Source: Verrucomicrobia bacterium 12-59-8 (GTDB lineage: Bacteria > Verrucomicrobiota > Verrucomicrobiae > Verrucomicrobiales > Verrucomicrobiaceae). Taken from it: 33,688 bases of DNA. The notes below the pieces were generated by a model that saw only the letters and a program-made list of their open reading frames with translations, had not been told where the DNA came from and searched no databases. The stretch spans positions 1 to 33,688 of the forward strand of contig NCCR01000025.1 of the NCBI GenBank assembly GCA_002279765.1, written 5' to 3'. A program made the position numbers and the translations under genes. This document shows, in pieces, positions 10,000 through 17,092 of the stretch (positions are counted from its first letter, which is position 1; the number at the start of each line of letters is the position of its first letter).

Positions 10000-10031
10000 G
10001 TGACGAAAGAGTCACATTAATGACCTATAAC
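10000..10031 (+). promoter_or_regulatory. PHO-box-like element 2 with a -10 box, probable porin promoter
   Basis: GTGACGAAAGAGTCAC (10000-10015) is nearly the same 16-mer as in element 1 and again has half-sites at an 11-bp period. Exactly 10 bp after it is TATAAC (10026-10031), a good -10 hexamer. In PhoB-dependent promoters the PHO box replaces the -35 and ends about 10 bp before the -10, so this fits a promoter reading toward the porin. The expected transcript start would be near 10038, giving an 80-base leader. This is inference from sequence only. Confidence 0.45.
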
Positions 10032-10058
10032 GTCCACAATGTTACAGTCATGTGACAT
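10024..10058 (-). promoter_or_regulatory. PHO-box-like element 3, probable pstS promoter
   Basis: Read on the minus strand, 10058-10041 is ATGTCACATGACTGTAAC. It matches the PHO-box consensus (two CTGTCAT-type half-sites 11 bp apart) at about 14 of 18 positions, the best match in the region. About 11 bp further on the minus strand is TATAGG (10029-10024), a fair -10 that overlaps the opposing TATAAC. It would start a pstS transcript with a leader of about 200 bases, with element 1 inside it. No experimental support. Confidence 0.4.
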
Positions 10059-10117
10059 TTCTTCCCGAGGGACCTCCCTGGGGAGGACCTTCTTTAACTC
10101 ACCTGAACACCTCACAC

Positions 10118-11635
10118 ATGCGCCTCAAACATTCCCGCATCTCCCGTGTACTGGCTGCTCTTGCAGCCATCGCCATGCCGCTATCCCTGCCAGTTGCCGC
10201 CAGTCCGGCAATGGAAAAGCTGTTTTTCATCCTTAAAGCCAAGGGCTCGCTGACCCAAGATGAGTACGACATGCTCATCGCCGCAGCGCGGGCGGATGAA
10301 AAAGAAAAGGAAACCAAAGCACCCGCCGCAGCCTCGGCACCGGCGCAAAACACCGGCACGGCCACGCTGGAAAAGCGTGTGGCCCAGACTGAAAGCAAGT
10401 TAGGCAATCTCGAAAACGCCATTTCCAACACGCGCGGTCAGGTGGAGGAGATCTCCAGGGTCACTGACAACACCTCCCCTTCCACGATGTCTGCCTCAGA
10501 GCTTGATGTGCTGCTGGCGGACAAATGGTATGAGCGCCTAAAGTTGAAAGGCTACCTGCAAGTGCGTGCGGACTCCGTGATGCACGAAGGCGGCGGACCG
10601 CTGCATATTCAGAATGATGCCTTTGCCAATGGCCTGTCAAGCATCGGCATCCGCCGCGGTCGCCTGGCCTTCAGCGGTGACTTGACCAACCATGTCTATC
10701 TCTACTTCCAGGCAGACCTGTTTGGCGGGGTCAATGGCAACGGCGGCGTGCAGGCGCGCGACTATTACGCCGATGTCTCGCTGGATCCCGCCCGTGAACA
10801 TCGTATCCGCATGGGTCTGTCCAAAGTACCCTATGGCTATGCCATATTGCAATCATCCCAAAATCGCCTCGCCTTGGAGCGCCCTGAAGCCATCAGCACG
10901 GCAGTGGAGGGCGAGCGTGACTTCGGCGTCTATTACATGTGGGCCCCCTATGAAATCCGCGAGCGTTTCAAAAACCTCGTCAAAATGGGTCTGCGCGGTT
11001 CGGGTGACTATGGCATGATCGCATTTGGTGCTTACTCCGGTCAAGGCATCAACAAACCGGACACGAACGGACAGCCGCATTGGGTGGCCCGTGCCACCTA
11101 TCCCTTCGAGTTCGACAACGGTCAGTTCCTCGAACTCGGCATCCAGGGCTACGCCGGGAAATTTAACACCTCCACGACAAACATCCCTGGCGTGGGCATG
11201 CCTTCAAACGGCTCCGGCCGCGGTCTTATGGATGCACGAGTCGGCATTTCCGCCGTTCTTTACCCGCAGCCGTTCGGCATCGAAACCGAATGGAATTGGG
11301 GTCAAGGCCCGCAGCTCTCCAATGACATGCGCACCATCACCTCCTCCAGTCTGAGCGGCGGCTATGTGCAGGCAAATTACCGCCACGTGTTTGCCAACCA
11401 GAGAGAACTCATTCCGTTCGCCCGCTGGCAGACCTACAATGGTGGCCGTAAATTCGCCATCAACGCCCCCAAGGACAAGGTGAACGAAGTGGGTGTCGGC
11501 TTCCGCTTCATCCCGTACCCGGAACTGGAACTCACGGCCATGTTCATGCACGGCATGCGCACCAACACAAACGTGGCCCCCTACAACAATGTGAACTACG
11601 ACTACCTCGGCATACAGGCCCAGGTCAATTTTTAA
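10118..11635 (+). CDS. OprP/OprO-like phosphate-selective outer-membrane porin
   Basis: A 505-residue outer-membrane beta-barrel protein expected to pass phosphate or polyphosphate. The ATG at 10118 is chosen because it begins a clear signal peptide (residues 1 to about 28, core VLAALAAIAMPLSLPVAA); the frame is open back to 10052, but that extension has no export character. Residues about 30-60 hold a short helical segment (AKGSLTQDEYDMLIAAA), followed by a coiled coil at about 80-120 (LEKRVAQTESKLGNLENAI), as in periplasmic trimerisation regions. From about 150 the sequence alternates in a beta pattern typical of the OprP/OprO family (GIRRGRLAFSGDLTNHVYLYFQ). It ends in Phe, the usual outer-membrane assembly signal. 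It is divergent from pstS across a shared regulatory region. Confidence 0.85.
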   Translation: MRLKHSRISRVLAALAAIAMPLSLPVAASPAMEKLFFILKAKGSLTQDEYDMLIAAARADEKEKETKAPAAASAPAQNTGTATLEKRVAQTESKLGNLENAISNTRGQVEEISRVTDNTSPSTMSASELDVLLADKWYERLKLKGYLQVRADSVMHEGGGPLHIQNDAFANGLSSIGIRRGRLAFSGDLTNHVYLYFQADLFGGVNGNGGVQARDYYADVSLDPAREHRIRMGLSKVPYGYAILQSSQNRLALERPEAISTAVEGERDFGVYYMWAPYEIRERFKNLVKMGLRGSGDYGMIAFGAYSGQGINKPDTNGQPHWVARATYPFEFDNGQFLELGIQGYAGKFNTSTTNIPGVGMPSNGSGRGLMDARVGISAVLYPQPFGIETEWNWGQGPQLSNDMRTITSSSLSGGYVQANYRHVFANQRELIPFARWQTYNGGRKFAINAPKDKVNEVGVGFRFIPYPELELTAMFMHGMRTNTNVAPYNNVNYDYLGIQAQVNF

Positions 11636-11662
11636 GCGCCAGTTTGGGTTAAGGTTGAGTTG

Positions 11663-11704
11663 GAGGCCGGATGCATCGGAAGTGCGTCCGGCCTCTTCGT
11701 TTTC
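11663..11704 (+). terminator. Rho-independent terminator after the porin gene
   Basis: The arms GAGGCCGGATGCA (11663-11675) and TGCGTCCGGCCTC (11683-11695) form a 13-bp stem with a single G-U pair and a 7-base loop, followed by TTCGTTTTC. It lies 28 bp after the porin stop. Confidence 0.85.
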
Positions 11705-11787
11705 AGGCAGTTCGGACGAATGGATGCAGGGTTGCTTTGTCTCATGTCATCCCTTAGTTTCACCTTCGCTCCAAACCCTGCGGCCTT

Positions 11788-12612
11788 ATGGAAACCACAC
11801 TCCAGCAGATTCTGTATGTTGCGGCGGCCATCGTTTTTGCCGTCGCCTGCAGGTCATTTGACAACCGCTTCATCCAGAAACTGGGCTGGCTCGCCTTGCT
11901 GGGTGCCTCGTATCTCGGTGGCTACTACATGACCAGCACACATGCCGGCGGTGCCATCTTTGTCGGCGCCTGGTTCATGCTGCCATGGATGGAGATCGTC
12001 TTCCGCGTGCGGCGGCTGCGTTTCCCCATCAAAAGCGAGGTCAAGCACCGCTTCCCGCCCTCGCGTGAGGTGTTTCCTGAACTCTCCGAACTCAGCAGCG
12101 AGGCGGATGACGAAGGCTTCGTCGAGGTCGGCGACACCGGCTGGCAGTTCAGCCAGACGGACTACTTCATGCGGCTGTTCTACCACGCGGAAAAACGCGC
12201 GCAGGCCTCCATCGCGCTCGTGCAGCAGGGCGATTTTGGCTTTCCCTACGTCAGCCTCACCTCGCGTGCGGCCAGCGGCGTCATCTTCACCACGACGAAC
12301 TATCCCTTCGCCGCCACGATGAAGCACTCGCCCAAGCAGCGCCTGAACCGCTTCACCCATGCGGGCTCGTTCTCAGACCTGCTGGAGCGCCATGAACACT
12401 TTCTCCAAAACGAAGGCATCCGGCTCGAAGATCTGGCGCTGCAGGACACCGAATTCCTCCACGCCTACATCGAGCGCGACATGAGCGTGCAAATCGACCA
12501 CAACATCACCGCTGGAGTCATCGAGCCCACCGGCAACGGCGAATTCCGCTACTCCTGGCGCGGCTGCATCTTCCTCTACTGTCAGGTGGTGAAGGACATG
12601 CTGCGGGTGTGA
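11788..12612 (+). CDS. Membrane-anchored protein of unknown function
   Basis: I do not recognise this 274-residue protein. The first 75 residues hold two or three hydrophobic segments (about 8-24, 32-48 and 55-70) and end in Arg-rich RVRRLRF, so the remaining 200 residues should be cytoplasmic. That part has a mixed helix/strand look. It contains RSFDNRF near the first helix, a patch of conserved-looking aromatic residues (GWQFSQTDYFMRLFYHAEK), and a C-terminal segment with two Cys (WRGCIFLYCQVVKDML). It stands alone between a terminator and a convergent cluster, so context gives no function. Confidence 0.7.
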   Translation: METTLQQILYVAAAIVFAVACRSFDNRFIQKLGWLALLGASYLGGYYMTSTHAGGAIFVGAWFMLPWMEIVFRVRRLRFPIKSEVKHRFPPSREVFPELSELSSEADDEGFVEVGDTGWQFSQTDYFMRLFYHAEKRAQASIALVQQGDFGFPYVSLTSRAASGVIFTTTNYPFAATMKHSPKQRLNRFTHAGSFSDLLERHEHFLQNEGIRLEDLALQDTEFLHAYIERDMSVQIDHNITAGVIEPTGNGEFRYSWRGCIFLYCQVVKDMLRV

Positions 12613-12663
12613 GCCAGAGGCGGGGCACCCATTCGCGCAGCTTGGGATTGATCATGACAAGAT

Positions 12664-12696
12664 AGAGACCTGTTTCTTATCTGAGAACACGTCTCT
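12664..12696. terminator. Imperfect hairpin between convergent genes, possible bidirectional terminator
   Basis: AGAGAC (12664-12669) pairs with GTCTCT (12691-12696), and inside it TGTT pairs with AACA and CT with AG, around a TATCTG loop. It lies between the end of the membrane protein gene (12612) and the end of the transglutaminase gene (12708). The stem has a C-C mismatch and a bulge and there is no long T-run, so the call is tentative. Confidence 0.3.
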
Positions 12697-12707
12697 CACC
12701 TCCGGTG

Positions 12708-13559
12708 TCAGCCGTCCATCCGTCTGACCTCAAGTTCGACCTGAAGCGCGGAAGTGGCTCCGGGCGGGCCGTCGAAGTGGCCGGAAACGGGGGCGGCATC
12801 CTGATAGTCCCGGCCTGTGGCGATGAGGATGTGGCGTTCATCCGCCAAGGTGGCGTTGGTGGGGTCGAGGCCGAACCAGCCTCTACCCGGGATGTGGACC
12901 TCACACCAAGCGTGGGAGGCCTGGGCACCACGCAGGTGGGAATCAGGACCGTTGTAGAGATACCCGCTGACGTAGCGCGCCGGAATGCCCAACGAGCGAC
13001 AGATGCCGATCATGAGGTGAGCGAAGTCCTGGCAGACACCTTGTTTCTTCTCCATAACCTCGTTCATATGCGTGGAGGCCGTAGTGCTGCTGGGCGAGTA
13101 CTTCCACTCGCGGTAAATGTGATGCATCACCGCCTCGGCGGTTGCAAAGACGTCGTTGCTGCCATTGCGGATGTCGATGCCCAGCCGCCAGACTTCCGGC
13201 GTGATTGCCACATAGCGGCTGTCTCCCAGAAAGGGCGCGACCATTTCGTCCATCCCGGCTTTGAGCGCTTCAAAGGGCACTCCGAGGGGCTTGCCATCCT
13301 TGTAAGGATTGGTGGTGTTGATCGTGGATTGCGACTCGATGATCAGATCCGTATGCGGCTCTGCAATGTCAAAGTAGTGGACATAATTGAGCCAGTTATC
13401 CCTAAAGTGCTGCAACCGCGCGGGCGGCTTGACGTTCAGCAAGAAAAATTCGAGACGTGATTTGTCGTCGGTGACGGGGCGCAGCCGCACTTCATTGTAG
13501 CTGTCACGTACTGCAGCACGGTAAACGTAGCGCGTGCGGTGGAAAACTCGGAATCGCAT
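12708..13559 (-). CDS. Transglutaminase-like cysteine protease-fold protein (split cassette)
   Basis: A 283-residue cytoplasmic protein with no signal peptide. Residues 1 to about 80 match the N-terminal beta domain that precedes bacterial transglutaminase-like domains (MRFRVFHRTRYVY). The catalytic domain follows, with triad Cys176 in GVCQDFAH, His216 in ASHAWCEV and Asp232 in GLDPTN, all intact. Family members hydrolyse or transfer amide bonds; the substrate is unknown. It is the last gene of the six-gene minus-strand cluster, 32 bp after the alpha-E gene. Two other transglutaminase-fold proteins occur in the cluster (16211-17092 and the N-terminus of 19747-23136). Confidence 0.88.
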   Translation of the reverse strand: MRFRVFHRTRYVYRAAVRDSYNEVRLRPVTDDKSRLEFFLLNVKPPARLQHFRDNWLNYVHYFDIAEPHTDLIIESQSTINTTNPYKDGKPLGVPFEALKAGMDEMVAPFLGDSRYVAITPEVWRLGIDIRNGSNDVFATAEAVMHHIYREWKYSPSSTTASTHMNEVMEKKQGVCQDFAHLMIGICRSLGIPARYVSGYLYNGPDSHLRGAQASHAWCEVHIPGRGWFGLDPTNATLADERHILIATGRDYQDAAPVSGHFDGPPGATSALQVELEVRRMDG

Positions 13560-13591
13560 GGCGCACGCGGCAGAGCCTGCCGACGATCTAG

Positions 13592-14647
13592 TTACTGCTG
13601 TTGCTGTTGCTGCTGAACCTGGAGATCTGCGTCCGCGTGGACATGGTAGGCGCCGGAGGCAATGGTTTCCACCGGGGCTTCCTCGGTCAGCTGGGAGAGT
13701 TCCGCGTGCTGCACGAAGGTTTGGAAGATCGCTTCACCGATTTGGTTCAGACGCGCCTGCAAATCGTCGATGTATTCATGCAGACCGGTGGCGAGCACTT
13801 CTTCAACGGTGGTGTAGGCCAGATCGGCGCGCAAACGGCCCACGTAACGCAATGGTGCGGGCATGCCCTGCAGTCCGGCAGCGTCGCAAAGCGCTTGCAA
13901 GGCGGCCTGGGCTTCGGTGACACAGCAGGCGATGGAGCGCGGGAAGGTCTCGTCGAGCAGCAGATAGCCAATGATTTTCGCGGGAACGAGACGGCGATGA
14001 TGCGCCTGAAACGCATGCCAGGCAGAGCATGAGCGCAGCAGTGCGGCCCAGCGCAGCGGTCTGGCCTGCGCATGGGGCGGTAGTTCGAGGGACAAGCCGG
14101 AGCAGGTGTCCAGCAGGCGGGACATCTTGTCCGCACGCTCTAGGCAGGTGCCGAGACGGAGGAAGTGCCAGATCTCACCCCGAGGCGTGGTGGAGTCGGC
14201 GATGCCTTGAAACTGATAGGAACCGCGCAGCACACGCTCGTAAAAGGCGGCACTTTGGGTGCGGTGCATCGCCTTGCCTTCGGCGGATTCCACGAAGAGC
14301 CGCAGCGAGTTCAAGGACTCCCAGATCTCATCGGAGATTTGATCCCGCACGGTGCGCGCATTTTCACGTGCGGCCCGGATGCTGTTGAGCATCGAATTCG
14401 GATTGTCGGCACGCAGGGCGAGGAATTCGGTAACGTCCTTGCCTTTGATTTTTTTATGCAGCTTGGAATAGGCCTCTTCATCGCCGGTGGTGGCGAGGAG
14501 GGGCTGCCAGAACTGCGCTTCATCGACGCCTTCAGCTCCGGCATCAAGCAGGAGGTCCTGCGTGGAAAGCAGGAGGCGTGAGAGGTTTTCCGCACGCTCT
14601 ACATAGCGTGCCATCCAGTAAATGCTGTCTGCGACTCGGCTAAGCAT
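13592..14647 (-). CDS. Alpha-E domain protein (COG2307/DUF403), stand-alone copy with a polyglutamine C-terminus
   Basis: A 351-residue all-helical protein. Residues 1 to about 320 match the predicted alpha-helical domain with the conserved Glu-Arg motif, here MARYVERAENLSRLLL near the start; this motif names the family. No catalytic activity has been assigned to it. Comparative genomics links it tightly to circularly permuted ATP-grasp ligases and transglutaminases. The gene lies 9 bp after the ATP-grasp gene stop (14657). The last seven residues are all Gln (CAG/CAA codons, 13595-13615), preceded by ADADLQV. I know of no such tail as a standard part of this family. Confidence 0.9.
   Translation of the reverse strand: MLSRVADSIYWMARYVERAENLSRLLLSTQDLLLDAGAEGVDEAQFWQPLLATTGDEEAYSKLHKKIKGKDVTEFLALRADNPNSMLNSIRAARENARTVRDQISDEIWESLNSLRLFVESAEGKAMHRTQSAAFYERVLRGSYQFQGIADSTTPRGEIWHFLRLGTCLERADKMSRLLDTCSGLSLELPPHAQARPLRWAALLRSCSAWHAFQAHHRRLVPAKIIGYLLLDETFPRSIACCVTEAQAALQALCDAAGLQGMPAPLRYVGRLRADLAYTTVEEVLATGLHEYIDDLQARLNQIGEAIFQTFVQHAELSQLTEEAPVETIASGAYHVHADADLQVQQQQQQQ
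13595..13615 (-). repeat. CAG/CAA repeat encoding seven C-terminal glutamines
   Basis: Seven consecutive Gln codons (CAG CAG CAA CAG CAA CAG CAG) precede the TAA stop of the stand-alone alpha-E gene. Mixed codons suggest it is not a single recent slippage of one trinucleotide. Confidence 0.9.
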
Positions 14648-14656
14648 GGCGTGTGA

Positions 14657-16135
14657 TCAGGCGGCGGGTGGGGTTTCGGCAGGCATATCGAGGGGGTCAT
14701 CCCAGAGCACCCAGGTGTCCTTGCTGCCGCCGCCTTGGGAGGAGTTCACGACGAGCGAGCCTTTTTTGAGCGCCACCCGGGTAAGACCGCCGGGAACGAC
14801 GCGCACACGGTCACCGCACAGCACATAGGGGCGCAGGTCAATGTGACGTCCCTCAAAGTGATCATCGACGAACACCGGATGGCGTGAAAGCTGCAGCACG
14901 GGCTGCGCAATGTAATTGCGCGGGTTCTTCTTGATGCGCTCGCCAAATTCGGCGCGCTCCTTTTTCGAGGCATGCGGTCCCATCAGCATGCCGTAGCCGC
15001 CGGACTCATTGACGGCTTTCACCACGAGCTTGTCGAGGTTGTCGAGGATGAAGGCGCATTCCTTGGGATCAACACCCAGATGCGTTGGCACGTTCGGCAG
15101 GATCGGATCCTGATCGAGGTAGTATTTGATCATCTTTGGCACCAGCGCATACACCGCCTTGTCATCCGCCACACCGGTGCCGATGGAGTTGGCGAGGGCG
15201 ACGTTGCCTTTGCGATACGCGTTGATGATGCCCGGCACGCCGAGCAGCGAGTCTTTACGGAAGACCTGAGGATCGAGGAAATCGTCGTCGATGCGGCGAT
15301 AGATGACGTGGACCTGCTCCAGCCCTTTCGTCGTGCGCATGAAGACGCGGTCATTGCGGATGATCAGATCGCGGCCTTCGACAATCGGCACGCCCATCTG
15401 CTTGGCGAGGTAGCAGTGCTCAAAGTAAGCGCTGTTGTAGATGCCGGGGGTGAGGACGACGATGGTGGGATCCAGCACGCTGTTTGGAGCAAGATGCGCG
15501 AGGGTCTCGCGCAGCATAGCACCATAGGCATCCACCGGACGCACGGGCAGCGACTGTAGCAGGCCGGGGAAGGCGCGCTTCATCGCATTGCGGTTTTCCA
15601 GCATGTAGGAGGCACCGGAAGGGCAGCGGCCGTTGTCTTCGAGCACGTAGTAGTCGCCTTTGCCATCACGCACGAGGTCGGTGCCGCAGATGTGGATGTA
15701 AATGCCGTGCGGCACCTTGATGCCACGAAACTCAGGCCGGTAATGCGAGGCGGAGAGCACCAACTCGGCCGGGACGGCCTTGTCCGTGATGATCTTCTGG
15801 CCGTGGTAGATGTCGTTAAGGAAGAGATTCAGCGCGGTGATGCGCTGGATGAGCCCGGCCTCCACGGTCTCCCATTCACGCTGCGGGATGATGCGCGGCA
15901 TGAGATCGAAGGGAAAGATGCGTTCCGTCCCTTGATCGTCACCATAGACAGTGAACGTCACGCCCTGGCGGAGGAACGCGGCATCCACGGCCTTCTGGCG
16001 TGCGGAGTATTCGGATGGAGTGAGTGAACCTACACTATCAAGCATGGCTCCGTAGTGCGGACGTGCTTTCCCGGATTTGGAAAACACTTCGTCGAAGAAG
16101 CTCTCTGGTTGGTAGTCGTTAAACAGTGACGACAT
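14657..16135 (-). CDS. Circularly permuted ATP-grasp protein (COG2308), stand-alone copy
   Basis: A 492-residue cytoplasmic protein with no signal peptide. It matches the circularly permuted ATP-grasp type (DUF404/DUF407 region) almost end to end: an N-terminal segment with [20 protein letters not shown], a central part with [20 protein letters not shown] and [20 protein letters not shown], and the probable nucleotide-binding part [19 protein letters not shown]-grasp enzymes usually activate a carboxylate as an acyl-phosphate and join it to an amine, so an amide-bond ligase role is predicted from the fold. It is followed at 9 bp by the alpha-E gene and shares its overall layout with the N-terminal half of the fused protein at 17089-19677, evidence of duplication. 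Confidence 0.9.
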   Translation of the reverse strand: MSSLFNDYQPESFFDEVFSKSGKARPHYGAMLDSVGSLTPSEYSARQKAVDAAFLRQGVTFTVYGDDQGTERIFPFDLMPRIIPQREWETVEAGLIQRITALNLFLNDIYHGQKIITDKAVPAELVLSASHYRPEFRGIKVPHGIYIHICGTDLVRDGKGDYYVLEDNGRCPSGASYMLENRNAMKRAFPGLLQSLPVRPVDAYGAMLRETLAHLAPNSVLDPTIVVLTPGIYNSAYFEHCYLAKQMGVPIVEGRDLIIRNDRVFMRTTKGLEQVHVIYRRIDDDFLDPQVFRKDSLLGVPGIINAYRKGNVALANSIGTGVADDKAVYALVPKMIKYYLDQDPILPNVPTHLGVDPKECAFILDNLDKLVVKAVNESGGYGMLMGPHASKKERAEFGERIKKNPRNYIAQPVLQLSRHPVFVDDHFEGRHIDLRPYVLCGDRVRVVPGGLTRVALKKGSLVVNSSQGGGSKDTWVLWDDPLDMPAETPPAA

Positions 16136-16210
16136 GAGATATGATTACTTAGCAGGCCCTGTGCCAGAGTTTGAAGGGCTTTGCAAATGACATCGTCAGG
16201 AGCAACATGA

Positions 16211-17092
16211 TCAGGCTCCGATCGGTTCGACATCCACTCCGACTCCCACGCTGTGCCTGCCCCCACCGGTGATAATGCCGCGCACGGGGCTGACATCCGA
16301 GAAATCACGCCCGATGGCCACGGTGATGTGGTCCAGCGACGTGAAGCAGTTGTTGGTGGGGTCAAAATCCACCCAGCCAAAACCGGGAACAAAGCTGGAG
16401 GCCCATGCATGCGAGGCATCGACACCCTGGAGCCGTGGTTTGCCTGCGGGCGGATGCGTGCGCAGGTAGCCGCTGATGTAGCGTGCGGGCAGCCCCATGG
16501 CCCGCAGGCTGGCGATGGCGAGATGCGCGAAGTCCTGGCAGACCCCGCGTTTTTTTTCCAGCACTTCGTTCAGCGGCGTGCTGATCGTTGTCGCCTTCGG
16601 ATCAAACACAAACTCACGATAAATGCGACGGCAAAGATCGGCGGTAGCGGCCAGCACGGGACGGCCTTTGGTGAAACTAGGCAGCGCAAAATCACGCAGC
16701 GGCATTTCATGCAGTAGCAGCGGGCTGCCAAACACAAACTGGCAGGGATCCAGCAGATCCACCGCCACGGGATCACGAAACATCGCCGCCACGACCTCCC
16801 AGGCCGGGGTTTGCAGGGGATCCGGCTGCAAGACCGGCATCAGCGAAACAGAACTGCGCGAGATGACTTCAAAGTGGTTGTGCAGTTTCTGCACGGAAAA
16901 GCAGGAGACCTGATTACCAAAGGAATCGGTATGCTCCGTGAGCAGATCCGGCTCAGGCTCAAAGCTGAGGCTGAATTCCAAGCAGCGCTGAGTTTCCGTA
17001 TCACGCGGCCGCAGACGCGCGGCATGATGCGAGACAGCCACCTGGGAGCTGTAGGCATAAGTCGTGCGATGTGTGATGCGGTAGTTCATCAC
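16211..17092 (-). CDS. Transglutaminase-like protein (fused cassette)
   Basis: A 293-residue protein with the same architecture as the product of 12708-13559: N-terminal beta domain (YRITHRTTYAYSSQVAVSHH) and transglutaminase core. The triad is Cys185 in GVCQDFAH, His228 in DASHAWASS and Asp244 in DFDPTNN. Its start overlaps the stop of the fused ATP-grasp/alpha-E gene by 4 bp (ATGA), so the two are translationally coupled and probably act together. The Met at residue 2 is an equally possible start. After it comes a 75-bp gap before the stand-alone ATP-grasp gene. No export signal is seen, so it probably acts in the cytoplasm. Confidence 0.9.
   Translation of the reverse strand: MMNYRITHRTTYAYSSQVAVSHHAARLRPRDTETQRCLEFSLSFEPEPDLLTEHTDSFGNQVSCFSVQKLHNHFEVISRSSVSLMPVLQPDPLQTPAWEVVAAMFRDPVAVDLLDPCQFVFGSPLLLHEMPLRDFALPSFTKGRPVLAATADLCRRIYREFVFDPKATTISTPLNEVLEKKRGVCQDFAHLAIASLRAMGLPARYISGYLRTHPPAGKPRLQGVDASHAWASSFVPGFGWVDFDPTNNCFTSLDHITVAIGRDFSDVSPVRGIITGGGRHSVGVGVDVEPIGA

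Noticed and set aside
10052..10117. N-terminal extension of the porin
   Set aside because: It overlaps PHO-box-like element 3 and precedes a complete signal peptide starting at 10118.
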